A model generated the notes under the pieces. The model had not been told where the DNA came from. It did not search any database and was given only the letters and a program-made list of their open reading frames with translations. From JASHVB01 sp963780805 (lineage in GTDB: Bacteria > Pseudomonadota > Alphaproteobacteria > Acetobacterales > Acetobacteraceae): a DNA stretch of 64,000 nt. Position 1 is the first letter of the stretch, and every line of letters begins with the position of its first letter. The DNA lies in contig CAWADP010000009.1 in NCBI GenBank assembly GCA_963780805.1, positions 1,426,001-1,490,000 on the forward strand, read 5' to 3'. The position numbers and the translations under genes are program-made. This document shows, one piece after another, positions 10,629 through 19,204 of the stretch.

Positions 10629-11006
10629 ATGTGGAAGGGGGGCGCGGAAAGCGACATTGACGTTGCTCCGCACCTCTCCCGTTATGCGATATTCGCTCCA
10701 TTGCGTTCGCAGCCCTGCGGCGACGCTCTGTTTCGCAGCGTCACAGCCGGTGAGTGGGGCTGGAGTGTCCACTGGACCGATGACATGGAAATCGCGGCCG
10801 ACACACTGCGGCGGCTTGCCCTGGAACAAGGGGCCGACTGGCTGCGCACATGGCGCACGGTGCGAGGCATGACGCAGCAGGAGGCCGCGCGTGCGCTCGG
10901 CGTAAGCTCGCGGATGTGGCGGTATTATGAAGCTGGTGCGCATCTGCTGCCCAAGACCGTTCGCTTGGCGGCGATCGGCCATGCGGCCCTCGCGGGTGCG
11001 GCATAG
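10629..11006 (+). CDS. DUF2442 plus XRE-type helix-turn-helix protein, 5' end probably frameshifted
   Basis: The 125-residue frame holds a DUF2442 domain (about residues 10-55: DVAPHLSRYAIFAPLR, FRSVTAGEWGWSVHW) and a C-terminal helix-turn-helix (TWRTVRGMTQQEAARALGVS, then WRYYEAGAHLLPKTV). The ATG at 10629 cuts the first strand: the same frame upstream reads NPKFGTVRPGTDRRLVI, like the family N-terminus, without a start codon. A neighbouring-frame ATG at 10565 (MQTDQPKI) would join it after a one-base change near 10589. The helix-turn-helix suggests it regulates the small operon with the DUF4160 gene. Confidence 0.75.
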   Translation: MWKGGAESDIDVAPHLSRYAIFAPLRSQPCGDALFRSVTAGEWGWSVHWTDDMEIAADTLRRLALEQGADWLRTWRTVRGMTQQEAARALGVSSRMWRYYEAGAHLLPKTVRLAAIGHAALAGAA

Positions 11007-11146
11007 CCATCGGCGATCGGCGACGGCGTGCGCGGAACACGAGCCACGGTTGGCATCGCGATCACGCGACGAAAGCTAGGCAAGTGGGTTCGAACAGGAT
11101 GGCCACAGCTTCGGGGCTGACCGGACCGCGGCGATGGCAGTGAGCG

Positions 11147-11912
11147 CTACCCCGTCCGCATCGCGCGATACTCCCGCCGCACGATGTCCATCAGCTCCGC
11201 CACCGATGTCGCCGCAGCATCCTTCTCGTAGGTGATCTTTCCGTGCTGCATCAGCACGATGCGATCGGCGATATCCAAGCGTCTGCGCGTAGTTGTGCAT
11301 GATCATCGCGATCGACAGCCGTCCCTCGGCCTTCAACCGCATCAGCAGATCGATGATCAGCCCCGCCTCGCGCGCGCCCATCGCCGCCAGTGGTTCGTCC
11401 AGCAGCAGGATGCGCGCGTCCGAGTTCACCGCGCGCGCCACGGCGATCGCCTGGCGCTGTCCGCCGGACAGCCGCTCCACCGGCAGATCGACCGAGGGGA
11501 TGTTCACCCCCATCCCCGTCAGGCACTCCGCCGCGCGCTGCCGCATCGCGCGATGGTTCAGCAACCGCAGCGGGCCGCCATACACGATCTCCCGATTCAA
11601 GAACATGTTGTGATAGACGCTGAGCGAATTCGCCAACGCCAGATCCTGATAAACGCACTCGATTCCCAATGAGCGCGCATGATCCACCGAACCCAGCGCC
11701 ACTTCCCGACCATCCACGAACAGTCGTCCGGTGCTCGGTGCCTGATAGCCGGTGAGGATCTTCATCAGCGTGGACTTGCCGGCGCCGTTGTCGCCGAGAA
11801 TGCCGAGGATCTCGCCCTGCCGCAGCGTCAGCGACACGCCATCCAGCGCGGTCACCGCACCGAAACGCTTGACGATATTGTCGGCGCGCAGCGTCTCGCG
11901 ATGCGCGCTCAT
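11147..11912 (-). pseudogene. sugar ABC transporter ATP-binding protein, frameshifted near the C-terminus
   Basis: This is the ATPase of a monosaccharide-type (RbsA/XylG-like, single-domain) ABC importer. From the ATG at 11912 the frame shows Walker A (GDNGAGKST), signature LSGGQRQAIAVARA and Walker B RILLLDEPLAAMG. At about 11276 the frame breaks after MIMHNYAQTL: the open frame continues with Arg/Ala-rich sequence to 11076, whereas one frame over the expected family end (DIADRIVLMQHGKITYEKD, then VAELMDIVRREY) runs to a stop at 11147. Removing one G in CTTGGATATC restores it. The start ATG overlaps the permease stop (ATGA). Call it a frameshifted gene: true mutation or base-calling error cannot be told apart here. 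Confidence 0.85.
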
Positions 11913-12886
11913 CCGCGGCCGCCCTGGCGTGCCAGCCGCGTGATGTGGATGTTGAACAGCATGGCCGCCAGGATGGCGGCCCCGAGGATGATGTTGAACA
12001 TGAAGGCGTTGATGCCGATCAGGGTGAAGCCGTCGTTCAGCACGCCCAGCACGAGCGCTCCGATCAGGCCGCCGATGATGGTGCCCGATCCGCCGGCGAG
12101 CGGCGTACCGCCGATCACGCCGGCCGCCACCGCCAGGAACATGATCTGGTTGCCGCCCGCCTGCGGATCGATCGAGCCGATGCGGAACGCTTCCAGGCAG
12201 CCCGTGAGTCCCGCCAGCACGCCGGTCAGCACGAAATTGCCTACCTTGATGCGGGTGACGCGGATGCCGGCCTCGCGCGCGCCGGTCTCGTTGGCGCCGG
12301 AAGCGATCGTATGCAGCCCCCAGCGTGTGTGGCGCAGCACCACGTGCAGCACGACCACCACCAGCAGCGCCCACAGGATCTCGCTATAGCCCCACGCGCC
12401 CATCACCTGCGCCAGCAAGGCGCCGCCCGGCGGCGTCACCGGCGTGCCGTGCGAGATCGTCAGCGTGATGCCGTTCACCAGGAACAAGGTGCCGAGCGTG
12501 GTGACGAAGGACGGCACCCCCAACACCAGCGTGACGACACCGTTCACCAGCCCCACGCCGCCGGCCGCCAGCAGCCCTAATAACAAAGCCAGCACTACGG
12601 GGATGCCGGCATCGGCCGCGAAGTACATGACGAACGGCGCCAGGGCGAACACCATGCCGGCGGAGAGATCGATCTCTCCGCCGATCATCAGCATGATCTC
12701 GCCGCAGGCGATGATCGCGGCCGGAGCGATGAACTGCGACAGATTTTCCAGGCTGGCACTGGTGAGCAGGAAGTCGTGGTTGGCGTTCTCGAACCAGGCG
12801 ATCAGCAGCAGCGCCACGACCAGGATGCTTGCCTCCTGCCAGCGCGCGAACGCGTCCAGCGCCCGGCGGCCACGCATCGGGCTCAT
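11909..12886 (-). CDS. monosaccharide-type ABC transporter permease
   Basis: This 325-residue inner-membrane protein is the permease of the RbsC/XylH family (BPD_transp_2). About eight to ten hydrophobic segments are visible, with the family's EIMLMIGGEIDLSAGMVFAL motif near residue 60-80 and GANETGAREAGIRVTRIKVG, the cytoplasmic loop that contacts the ATPase. The ATG at 12886 starts MSPMRGRRAL; a 23-bp tandem duplication places a second copy of this start region directly upstream, so translation from further upstream (to 12940) cannot be ruled out. The stop overlaps the ATPase start. Confidence 0.9.
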   Translation of the reverse strand: MSPMRGRRALDAFARWQEASILVVALLLIAWFENANHDFLLTSASLENLSQFIAPAAIIACGEIMLMIGGEIDLSAGMVFALAPFVMYFAADAGIPVVLALLLGLLAAGGVGLVNGVVTLVLGVPSFVTTLGTLFLVNGITLTISHGTPVTPPGGALLAQVMGAWGYSEILWALLVVVVLHVVLRHTRWGLHTIASGANETGAREAGIRVTRIKVGNFVLTGVLAGLTGCLEAFRIGSIDPQAGGNQIMFLAVAAGVIGGTPLAGGSGTIIGGLIGALVLGVLNDGFTLIGINAFMFNIILGAAILAAMLFNIHITRLARQGGRG

Positions 12887-12911
12887 GTGCGGCCACGCAT
12901 CGGGCTCATGT
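12866..12911. repeat. 23-bp perfect tandem duplication at the permease start
   Basis: Bases 12866-12888 are repeated exactly at 12889-12911 (unit beginning GCGGCCACGCATCGGGCTCA). The unit contains the permease start codon on the minus strand, so the start and its context are duplicated. Confidence 0.85.
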
Positions 12912-14036
12912 ATGGTTCCGGGCGTAAGCCCGGCCTTCACCCGTCATGGCCGGACTTGATCCGGCCATCACACTTTGATCGGGCCGGAGCGCGGCACGAT
13001 CTGCTGCTTGGTCGGAACTGCCTTCGTAGCGCGTCTTGGTGGACAGGTACGGACCGACGCTGTCCTTGGTGACGAATTTCAGGCCGGTGTTGATGTCGGC
13101 CGGGCCGGTCAGTCCACCCGACGCGAGATACATGAACATCTCCATCACCGTGTAGAAGCCTTGCAGATAGGCCTGCTGGTCGATGGTGAAGTCCAGGTCG
13201 CCGCCGTGGATCAGTTGCAGCGTGCGCGGCAGCAGGTCGTAGCCGCCGGCATGCACGCCTTTCGCCACCAGCTTGAACTGCTGCATCACCTCGCCGACGC
13301 CTTGCGTGCTGCCGGCATCCACCGCGAACATGCCCTTCAGGTCCTGGTGGCCGAGATAGAAGGCTTTGATCTTGCCCAATTCCTCGTTCACCGTGGCGCC
13401 GGTGGCGATCTCTTGCGTCTGGATGTTCTTGCCGGACTTCTTGATCGCGGCGACCGCGCCATCCAGCCGCGGCTGGATGTTGAGCTGGCCGGGTGTGGCG
13501 ATGAACAATCCGACCAGGCCGGAATCGACCATGGACGCGATGCGTTCGCCCATCTGGTAGCCGGACTGGTAGAGGTCCTGGCCGATATAGGCGAGCCGCT
13601 TGTTGGCGCTGCCGGCGGGTGCGTCGGCGTTGTAGGAGAACACCGGAATGCCGGCATCCAGCGCGCGCTGCGTCGGGGCGTCGAAGGCGTGCGGATCGAC
13701 GATCGGCACCGCGATGGCGGCGGCCTTGGCGGCGATGGCGGCGTTCATCGCGTTCACCATCTCCGCCACGTCCGCGTTGGCCGAGCCGGTCCATTGGTAG
13801 GTGCAATCCAGCAAAGCGCAGGCATCTTGGAGGCCGTACTGCGTGGGCACGAAGAACGGATTGGTGGTCACGTGGTTGACGAACACCAGTTTCCATTTTG
13901 GGTGCGCTGGGAAGGAACCGGCATCAGCTGCGTGCGCCTCTCGCAAGCCGCTGAGCAATGCAAGCGCCCCGCCCACACCTGCGCCGTGCAGCATGGCGCG
14001 CCGTGCCACAGCGGTCGGGTTGGATTCCGCGGCCAT
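12906..14036 (-). CDS. sugar ABC transporter substrate-binding protein, C-terminus probably frameshifted
   Basis: This periplasmic type 1 binding protein is the first gene of the importer operon. It has a Tat-like or Sec signal (ARRAMLHGAGVGGALALLSG, ending AHA-ADA near residue 37) and the ribose-binding fold, with KLVFVNHVTTNPFFVPTQYG opening the mature part and GIPVFSYNADAP in the middle. As read it has 376 residues, but after TKTRYEGSSDQ (about 13005-13025) the open frame runs through a P3 repeat to 12906. One frame over gives KQQIVPRSGPIKV and a stop at 12968, just before the repeat, which fits the usual ending of the family. A one-base insertion is likely. The sugar is not identifiable. 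Confidence 0.88.
   Translation of the reverse strand: MAAESNPTAVARRAMLHGAGVGGALALLSGLREAHAADAGSFPAHPKWKLVFVNHVTTNPFFVPTQYGLQDACALLDCTYQWTGSANADVAEMVNAMNAAIAAKAAAIAVPIVDPHAFDAPTQRALDAGIPVFSYNADAPAGSANKRLAYIGQDLYQSGYQMGERIASMVDSGLVGLFIATPGQLNIQPRLDGAVAAIKKSGKNIQTQEIATGATVNEELGKIKAFYLGHQDLKGMFAVDAGSTQGVGEVMQQFKLVAKGVHAGGYDLLPRTLQLIHGGDLDFTIDQQAYLQGFYTVMEMFMYLASGGLTGPADINTGLKFVTKDSVGPYLSTKTRYEGSSDQAADRAALRPDQSVMAGSSPAMTGEGRAYARNHT
12923..12970. repeat. P3 palindrome between binding-protein and permease genes
   Basis: TGGCCGGA at 12947-12954 pairs with TCCGGCCA at 12960-12967 around a five-base loop, an eight-pair GC-rich hairpin. It sits at the 3' end of the binding-protein gene, where a hairpin could stabilise the upstream mRNA or attenuate the rest of the operon. 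That role is inference. Confidence 0.65.
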
Positions 14037-14583
14037 CGTCTCCTCCTGTTGTCAGCTTGGAGACAGATTACGACAGAACGGAAGCTTGGTCACGACGCGG
14101 CGGTCAACAAGGCGAGAGTTGTCACGCGACAAACGCGCCGGCCGCGCGACCGGCTGCGTGGCGAAGCGGCAATACGTCATGGTAGCCAGCAACGTGATTT
14201 GCCCCTGCTTTTGAGGCTGCAATGCCAAACTCTGCCTCTGCGCGGTAACTCGAAACCGCGTTGTTGAACGCGTTTCGCTCTCCCGAGGCGAAAGAAGTGG
14301 TGGCCTTGCGGGCAAGCCTGAGCGCCTTGCTTGATGGCCCACGCCGGCCGAAACCTCTCGCGCCACAAAACGCCGTCGTTCAACCCAATCCCAAGCTTCC
14401 TGGTTTGACGCGCGAAGACATGGGTGCCGGGGCTTGGCCGGGCCAAGCTCGGGCATGACACCGGCGGCAGCGGGCGCTGGCGCAATGTCAATCGTTATGC
14501 GGGCTGCTATTACTCTCCTACTCCCCGGGCCTGCTCTCCGGGAGATTGCTTCGCTTCGTTCGCGATGACAGTGGGCGCCGTGG
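14037..14583. other. intergenic region, no gene seen
   Basis: No coding frame here resembles a protein. It presumably holds the promoter of the binding-protein operon. At 14408-14461 lies a P3-type repeat (GCCGGGGCTTGGCCGGGCCA followed by GGCATGACA) and at 14534-14570 the right half of a P1 element (GGGAGATTGCTTCGCTTCGT then CGCGATGACA). Confidence 0.6.
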
Positions 14584-15972
14584 CTATGGTTGCCACTCCC
14601 CCAGGTCCCACCAGATGCCGGCGAACGCGGCGATCCCCTCCCGCGCCGGAGCTTTCAGCAGGTGTTCGTCAGGACCGTGCTGCTTGCAGCCGTTGTAGCT
14701 GTGCGGCACCCAGACGAGGGGCACGCCCAGATGATCGACGAACACGTCGCCCGGCAAACCGCCCGAGGCGTTCGGGATCACCTGCACATGCCGCCCCAGC
14801 GTGCGCTCCATGCTGGCGACGGTCCACGTCACCCAGGGATGCGCCGGATCGGTACGGCTGGCCGGCATACGAATGCCGGCGTTGTCGATCCGCACCTCGG
14901 GGAACCCCGCATCATCCAGATGGCGGCGCAGGGCGGGGACGAACACCGCCGGATCGGTGTCCACCGTGTAGCGGATCTGGCAATGCGCGCGTGCGTTCGG
15001 CGCCACCGCGTTCACCGGGTTCTCGGGCCGCCCGGATACCATCGCCAGCACGATGAAGCCGTTCCAGCCGTAAATCTTCTCGGCAGCGGTCAGGCCTGGC
15101 TCGCCCCAGGCTTCGTCGATCGTTGCCGCCTCGCCGCCGCCGCCCAGCGGGCAGCCTGCCAGTACCGACCGCACGCTCGCCGGCACGCCGTTGCGCGGCA
15201 GCCAGTCCCGAACCAGGATTTTGCCCCGCCGGTCCATGATCGCGCCCAGCGCGTGGGTCAGCACCACCGCGGGATCGGTGGTCAGCCCGCCCCAGTGGCC
15301 GGAGTGCACGCCGCCCGGGCGCAAATCCACCACCAGGTCGAAATGAAAGGTGCCCCGCGTGCCGGTGGCGATGGTCGGCACCTCCGGCATCACCCGCGGC
15401 CCATCGCTGGCGATCAGCACGTCGGCCGCCAGCACCTCCGCCCTTGTGGCGACGAAATCGCGCAGGCCGACAGAGCCGCGTTCCTCGCTGGTCTCCAGCA
15501 CCAGTTTCAGGTTGAACCCGAGCCGGCCGCCGCGCTCTTCCAGCACCGCGTCCAGGGCGGACAGGTTCAGCGCGTGCTGGCCCTTGTTGTCGGCGGTGCC
15601 GCGGCCATACCAGCGGTCGCCTTCCGAGATCAGCGTCCACGGATCGAGGCCGGCCCGCCACTGGTTTTCCAACCCGCGCACCGTGTCGCCGTGGCCATAG
15701 GTCAGGACAGTCGGACGGCCCGCATCCTCGATCCGTTCCGCGGTAAGGATCGGGCCGAAGCCGGCCGCCGGATTGGGATGCACCGCGGCGCCGAACCCCA
15801 GTCGCTCCAGCCACGGGCGGATCGTCTGCTCCAGGTAGCGCTGCACGTCGGCCTCGTGGCCCGGGTCCTGCGATGTGCTCGGCACTGCCACCAACTCGGC
15901 CAGACGGTCGCGGAAGCCGCCACCATCAAAGAACGCCAGTGCGCGCGCAATGGCGCCCTCACGCGATGCCAT
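14584..15972 (-). CDS. M20 family metallopeptidase (dipeptidase-like)
   Basis: This 462-residue cytoplasmic peptidase of the M20/ArgE/DapE family cleaves small peptides or amides using two metal ions. Visible metal and catalytic motifs are LTYGHGDTV (His ligand and Asp), YGRGTADNKGQ (bridging Asp), VLETSEERGS (catalytic Glu-Glu) and the final PHSYNGCKQHGPDEHL with the last His ligand. The dimerisation domain (RGTFHFDLVVDLRPGGVHSG) sits between. The ATG at 15972 is chosen because GGAGGA lies five to ten bases upstream; an ATG at 15990 would overlap that ribosome site. The gene is intact and stands alone. Confidence 0.92.
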   Translation of the reverse strand: MASREGAIARALAFFDGGGFRDRLAELVAVPSTSQDPGHEADVQRYLEQTIRPWLERLGFGAAVHPNPAAGFGPILTAERIEDAGRPTVLTYGHGDTVRGLENQWRAGLDPWTLISEGDRWYGRGTADNKGQHALNLSALDAVLEERGGRLGFNLKLVLETSEERGSVGLRDFVATRAEVLAADVLIASDGPRVMPEVPTIATGTRGTFHFDLVVDLRPGGVHSGHWGGLTTDPAVVLTHALGAIMDRRGKILVRDWLPRNGVPASVRSVLAGCPLGGGGEAATIDEAWGEPGLTAAEKIYGWNGFIVLAMVSGRPENPVNAVAPNARAHCQIRYTVDTDPAVFVPALRRHLDDAGFPEVRIDNAGIRMPASRTDPAHPWVTWTVASMERTLGRHVQVIPNASGGLPGDVFVDHLGVPLVWVPHSYNGCKQHGPDEHLLKAPAREGIAAFAGIWWDLGEWQP

Positions 15973-15992
15973 GGTGCTGCTTCCTCCCATTC

Positions 15993-16067
15993 ACGAACGC
16001 CCTGCTCACGAACGCCCCCCTCACCAACGCCCAGTTCAGGAACGCCCCCCTCACCAACGCCCAGCCT
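15993..16067. repeat. 15-bp tandem repeat, five copies
   Basis: Five 15-base units (for example ACGAACGCCCCCCTC and ACCAACGCCCAGTTC) lie directly upstream of the peptidase start. Unit size equals that of the array in the sigma factor gene, but the sequence differs. Confidence 0.8.
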
Positions 16068-16138
16068 AACCTGATGGGGAAATCCGTTGCAAACGCAGCT
16101 TGATCGTTCCGGGTTGATCGCGACGGCGTCCGCAACGC

Positions 16139-16288
16139 TGTCATTGCGAGCGCCTGTGATTGCGAGTGGCTGTCGTTGCGAGTGGCTGTGATTGCGAGTG
16201 GCCGTGATTGCGAGTGGCTGTCATTGCAATCTCCCGCGAGTGACGTGCGTACCCTCCGGGAGATTGCTTCGCTGCGCTCGCAATGACA
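16139..16288. repeat. P1 palindromic element with an internal 16-bp tandem expansion
   Basis: The element starts TCATTGCGAGCG and ends GCTTCGCTGCGCTCGCAATG then ACA. Within the left arm a 16-base unit (TTGCGAGTGGCTGTGA) is repeated five times at 16144-16223. This is the clearest case in the window of a palindromic repeat enlarged by slippage. Confidence 0.85.
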
Positions 16289-16359
16289 CTTGGGCCAGCG
16301 ATCCGTGGGCGGCGCCCAGCCCTGGCCATCGCCATTCGATGCCGCTACACACCGAATGC

Positions 16360-18117
16360 ATGAGCGAAGGGCAAAGGCGCCGCTTGCGACTGCCGCTTTC
16401 CGTGCGCACCCACATGCTCGGGCTCATCCTGGCGACGCTGGTGCCGATGCTCGCGTTCAGTGCCTTCCTGGCGATCCGTGCCGCGGAGCATGAGCAAGCA
16501 TTGCTCGCCGCCACCGTGCAGGACCGGACGCGCGCGGCCGCCCGTGATCTGGAGCAGGAACTGACCAGCCTGCGCGCGCTGTTGTTCGCGGTCGCCAACA
16601 CCGGAAACGTGTCGCCCGGGGATGTCGCGCCCCTGTACCGGCGTGCTGCCGCCGTCCTGGGGCCGCGTGGCCTGGCCTTGGTGCTCAGCACACCTGACGG
16701 CCGGGAGGTGTTCGATACCCGCCAGCCGCTCGGAACGAACCTCCCTGCCAATCCTGACCTGGAGGCGGTCCGCGAAGTCGCCGCCAGCGGCCTGTCCTCC
16801 ATATCCTCCGACGCTGAGATTCGACGGGGCCACAAGCCGGTCGCGATGATCGATGTGCCGGTGGAGCAAGCCGGGCGGGTCGCCTATGTCGCGAGCATCG
16901 ACGTCTCGCAGCAACTGGAGCAGCTCGTGCTGCACCAGCAATTGCCGCCGGGCTGGATCGCCACGCTCGACGACAGCAGCGGCTATACGCTGGCCCGCAA
17001 CCTGGATCCGCGGCAATTCGTCGGCCAGCCGGGCAACCCGGATTTCCTCCGGCGAGTGCGGGCGGCGGAGGAGGGTTGGTTCCCGTTCCCTTCGCGCGAG
17101 GGCGTCCCGCTCTACATCGCGTTCACCCATGTGAAGCCGGTGAACTGGATCATGGTGATGGGCATTCCACTCGACGTGCTTTATGCCCCGGTGCAGCAGT
17201 CGACCCGCGTGCTGCTGCTGATGGGCGCCGGCATGCTCGCGGTGGCGCTGGGGCTGGCATTGTTCATCGCCCACCGCATATCCGGGCCAATCCACAGTCT
17301 GGTGAGCTACGCGACCGTGGCGGGGCAGGGCAGGCCGGTCTCCCTGCGCCTGACCGGCCTGCGCGAGGCCGACGCCGTGGCCAGCTCGCTGCACCGGGCC
17401 AGCGAAAGCCTGCACCGGAGCATGGCCGAGCGGCAGCAGGCGGCGGCGGCTCTGCACGCCAGCGAGGAGCGCAAGCAGGTGCTGCAGCAGGCGGTGCTGG
17501 CGCAGGAGAACGAGCGCAAGCGCATCGCGCGGGAGCTGCATGACAGCCTGGGTCAGTACCTGACGGCGCTGCAGCTTGGGCTGAATGCGATCGGGCGACG
17601 CTACGGGGACGATCCGGTGACGGCGGAGGAACTGGCGAAGCTGCGCGAACTGACTGCGCGGATCGGCGGCGAAGTGAACCGGATGGCGTGGGAGCTGCGG
17701 CCCACCGCGCTGGACGATCTGGGGTTGGAAAAAGCGATCGCGCAATATCTGGAGGAATGGGGCGAGCGGTCGCAACTGCAATTCGACCTCCAGGTCAGCC
17801 TGGGCGACCGCCGGCTGCCGCAGACGGTGGAGACGACGGTGTATCGCGCGCTGCAGGAAACGGTGACCAATATCGTTCGCCATGCCAGCGCCGGGCGCGT
17901 CGCCGTGATCCTGGAAGTCGTCGGGCGGCACTTGCAACTGATCGTGGAGGATGACGGCAAGGGCTTCCCCGTGGACGATAACGGCGGCGGCGGGCAGGGT
18001 ACGCTGCGGCTGGGGCTGCTGGGCATCCGCGAGCGGCTGGCGCTGGTGGACGGCACATTGGAGGTGGAATCCGCCCCCGGCCTGGGCACAACCCTGTTCG
18101 TGCGGGTGCCGATTTGA
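16360..18117 (+). CDS. NarL-type sensor histidine kinase
   Basis: This 585-residue membrane kinase has a first transmembrane helix at about residues 19-41, a periplasmic sensor domain (about 42-285), a second helix (LLLMGAGMLAVALGLALFIA), a HAMP-like linker, a HisKA_3 dimerisation domain with the phospho-accepting His in RIARELHDSLGQYL, and a HATPase domain (NIVRHASAGR, VEDDGKGF, GLLGIRERLALVDG). The start is uncertain: ATG at 16360 (MSEGQRR) is preferred, ATG at 16339 is possible; the frame further upstream is P1 repeat. The downstream response regulator of the same class is its evident partner. Signal unknown. Confidence 0.9.
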   Translation: MSEGQRRRLRLPLSVRTHMLGLILATLVPMLAFSAFLAIRAAEHEQALLAATVQDRTRAAARDLEQELTSLRALLFAVANTGNVSPGDVAPLYRRAAAVLGPRGLALVLSTPDGREVFDTRQPLGTNLPANPDLEAVREVAASGLSSISSDAEIRRGHKPVAMIDVPVEQAGRVAYVASIDVSQQLEQLVLHQQLPPGWIATLDDSSGYTLARNLDPRQFVGQPGNPDFLRRVRAAEEGWFPFPSREGVPLYIAFTHVKPVNWIMVMGIPLDVLYAPVQQSTRVLLLMGAGMLAVALGLALFIAHRISGPIHSLVSYATVAGQGRPVSLRLTGLREADAVASSLHRASESLHRSMAERQQAAAALHASEERKQVLQQAVLAQENERKRIARELHDSLGQYLTALQLGLNAIGRRYGDDPVTAEELAKLRELTARIGGEVNRMAWELRPTALDDLGLEKAIAQYLEEWGERSQLQFDLQVSLGDRRLPQTVETTVYRALQETVTNIVRHASAGRVAVILEVVGRHLQLIVEDDGKGFPVDDNGGGGQGTLRLGLLGIRERLALVDGTLEVESAPGLGTTLFVRVPI

Positions 18118-18327
18118 ACCATCGCTGGGATCGCGGCGCGACTGACAGGAAAAACCCGACTGTTCTTGTTCGCTTTTCCGGGCTTTCTGGTCCGGCAGAG
18201 CTGCCGCTTGCTGTGCCGGGTGACTGGGCGTAGCGAGTCGGCCCGTCGAGAGGAGTCCGAAACTGGCCAGACGTTATTCCCGCACGACGATCCGATCGGA
18301 GCAGCCCCGCCTGGGGCAGGGCGGCCG

Positions 18328-18981
18328 ATGATGCCGTTGCGCGTCCTGATGGCCGACGATCATCCGATCGTTTTGGCTGGCATGAAGGCTTTGGTGGCAG
18401 CCGATCCGGACCTCGACATCGTCGGGGAGGCCCGTGATGGGCGAACCGCGCTGCAGCTTGCGAAGGAGCTGCAGCCGGACGCCGCGGTGCTGGACATCGG
18501 CATGCCGGGGTTGAACGGGCTGGAGGTCGCGCAGGCGATGCGGACCGAGACGCCTGATACCCGCGTCATCATCCTGACGGTGCACGAGGACCGCGCCTAT
18601 CTGCGGCAGTTGCTGGAGGCTGGCGTCTCCGCCTACCTGCTGAAGCGCTCCGCGGCGGAGGAGTTGGTGCGTGCGATCCATGCGGTCGCCGCCGGCGGGC
18701 TGTACCTGGACCCGGCGGTGGCCGGCAAGGTGATCGGTACCGCGACCCGGACCGCCCCCAACCTGCCACTGGGTGCGCCACCCGAGCTGAGTGAGCGCGA
18801 GAACGAGGTGCTGCACCTTGTGGCCGAGGGGCACACCAGCAAGGAGATCTCCTCGCGCCTGGCGATCAGCGTGAAGACGGTGGAGACCTACAAGGCGCGG
18901 GCGATGGAGAAACTGGGGTTCAAGACCCGCGTCGATGTCGTGCGCTACGCCGCGGACCGGGGCTGGCTGCACGAGAGGTGA
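18328..18981 (+). CDS. NarL/FixJ-type response regulator
   Basis: This 217-residue regulator has a receiver domain (about 1-122) with the acidic pocket in VLMADDHPIV, the phospho-acceptor Asp in AAVLDIGMPGLNG, the Thr in IILTVHEDRAY and the Lys in YLLKRSA, and a LuxR-type helix-turn-helix (LSERENEVLHLVAEGHTSKE, SVKTVETYKARAMEKLGF). It lies 210 bases after the kinase on the same strand. Starts at 18328 and 18331 (MM) are both possible. It probably acts as a DNA-binding transcription factor; targets unknown. Confidence 0.93.
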   Translation: MMPLRVLMADDHPIVLAGMKALVAADPDLDIVGEARDGRTALQLAKELQPDAAVLDIGMPGLNGLEVAQAMRTETPDTRVIILTVHEDRAYLRQLLEAGVSAYLLKRSAAEELVRAIHAVAAGGLYLDPAVAGKVIGTATRTAPNLPLGAPPELSERENEVLHLVAEGHTSKEISSRLAISVKTVETYKARAMEKLGFKTRVDVVRYAADRGWLHER

Positions 18982-19015
18982 GGTGCTTCGGCGGGGCGTG
19001 GCGCCCACCCGGGAT

Positions 19016-19108
19016 TGTCATTGCGAACGCTGCGAAGCAATCTCCCGCGAGTGCGGCCGGTGACGTGCGTACGCGCTCGGAGATTGCTTCGCTGCACTCG
19101 CAATGACA
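19016..19108. repeat. P1 palindromic intergenic repeat
   Basis: A complete copy with both arms: TGTCATTGCGAACGCTGCGA at the left and GCTTCGCTGCACTCGCAATG ending ACA at the right. Confidence 0.85.
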
Positions 19109-19204
19109 GATACGCCGATCACGTCGAAGCGTCAGGGTCACAACGCTTGCGTCGCGCCGGCGGATCGCCGGCATCCCGCGGACGGGCCAGTCACGACAGG
19201 CCAG

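Noticed and set aside
14177..14491. Minus-strand frame between the ABC operon and the M20 peptidase
   Set aside because: It reads across a P3 repeat and has no domain; this pattern (GTHVFARQ-like) is typical of translated intergenic repeats.
15993..16103. Frame reading TNAPLTNAQFRNAPLTNAQP, resembling pentapeptide repeats
   Set aside because: The pattern comes from a 15-bp tandem repeat outside any gene; no start with ribosome site and only five units.
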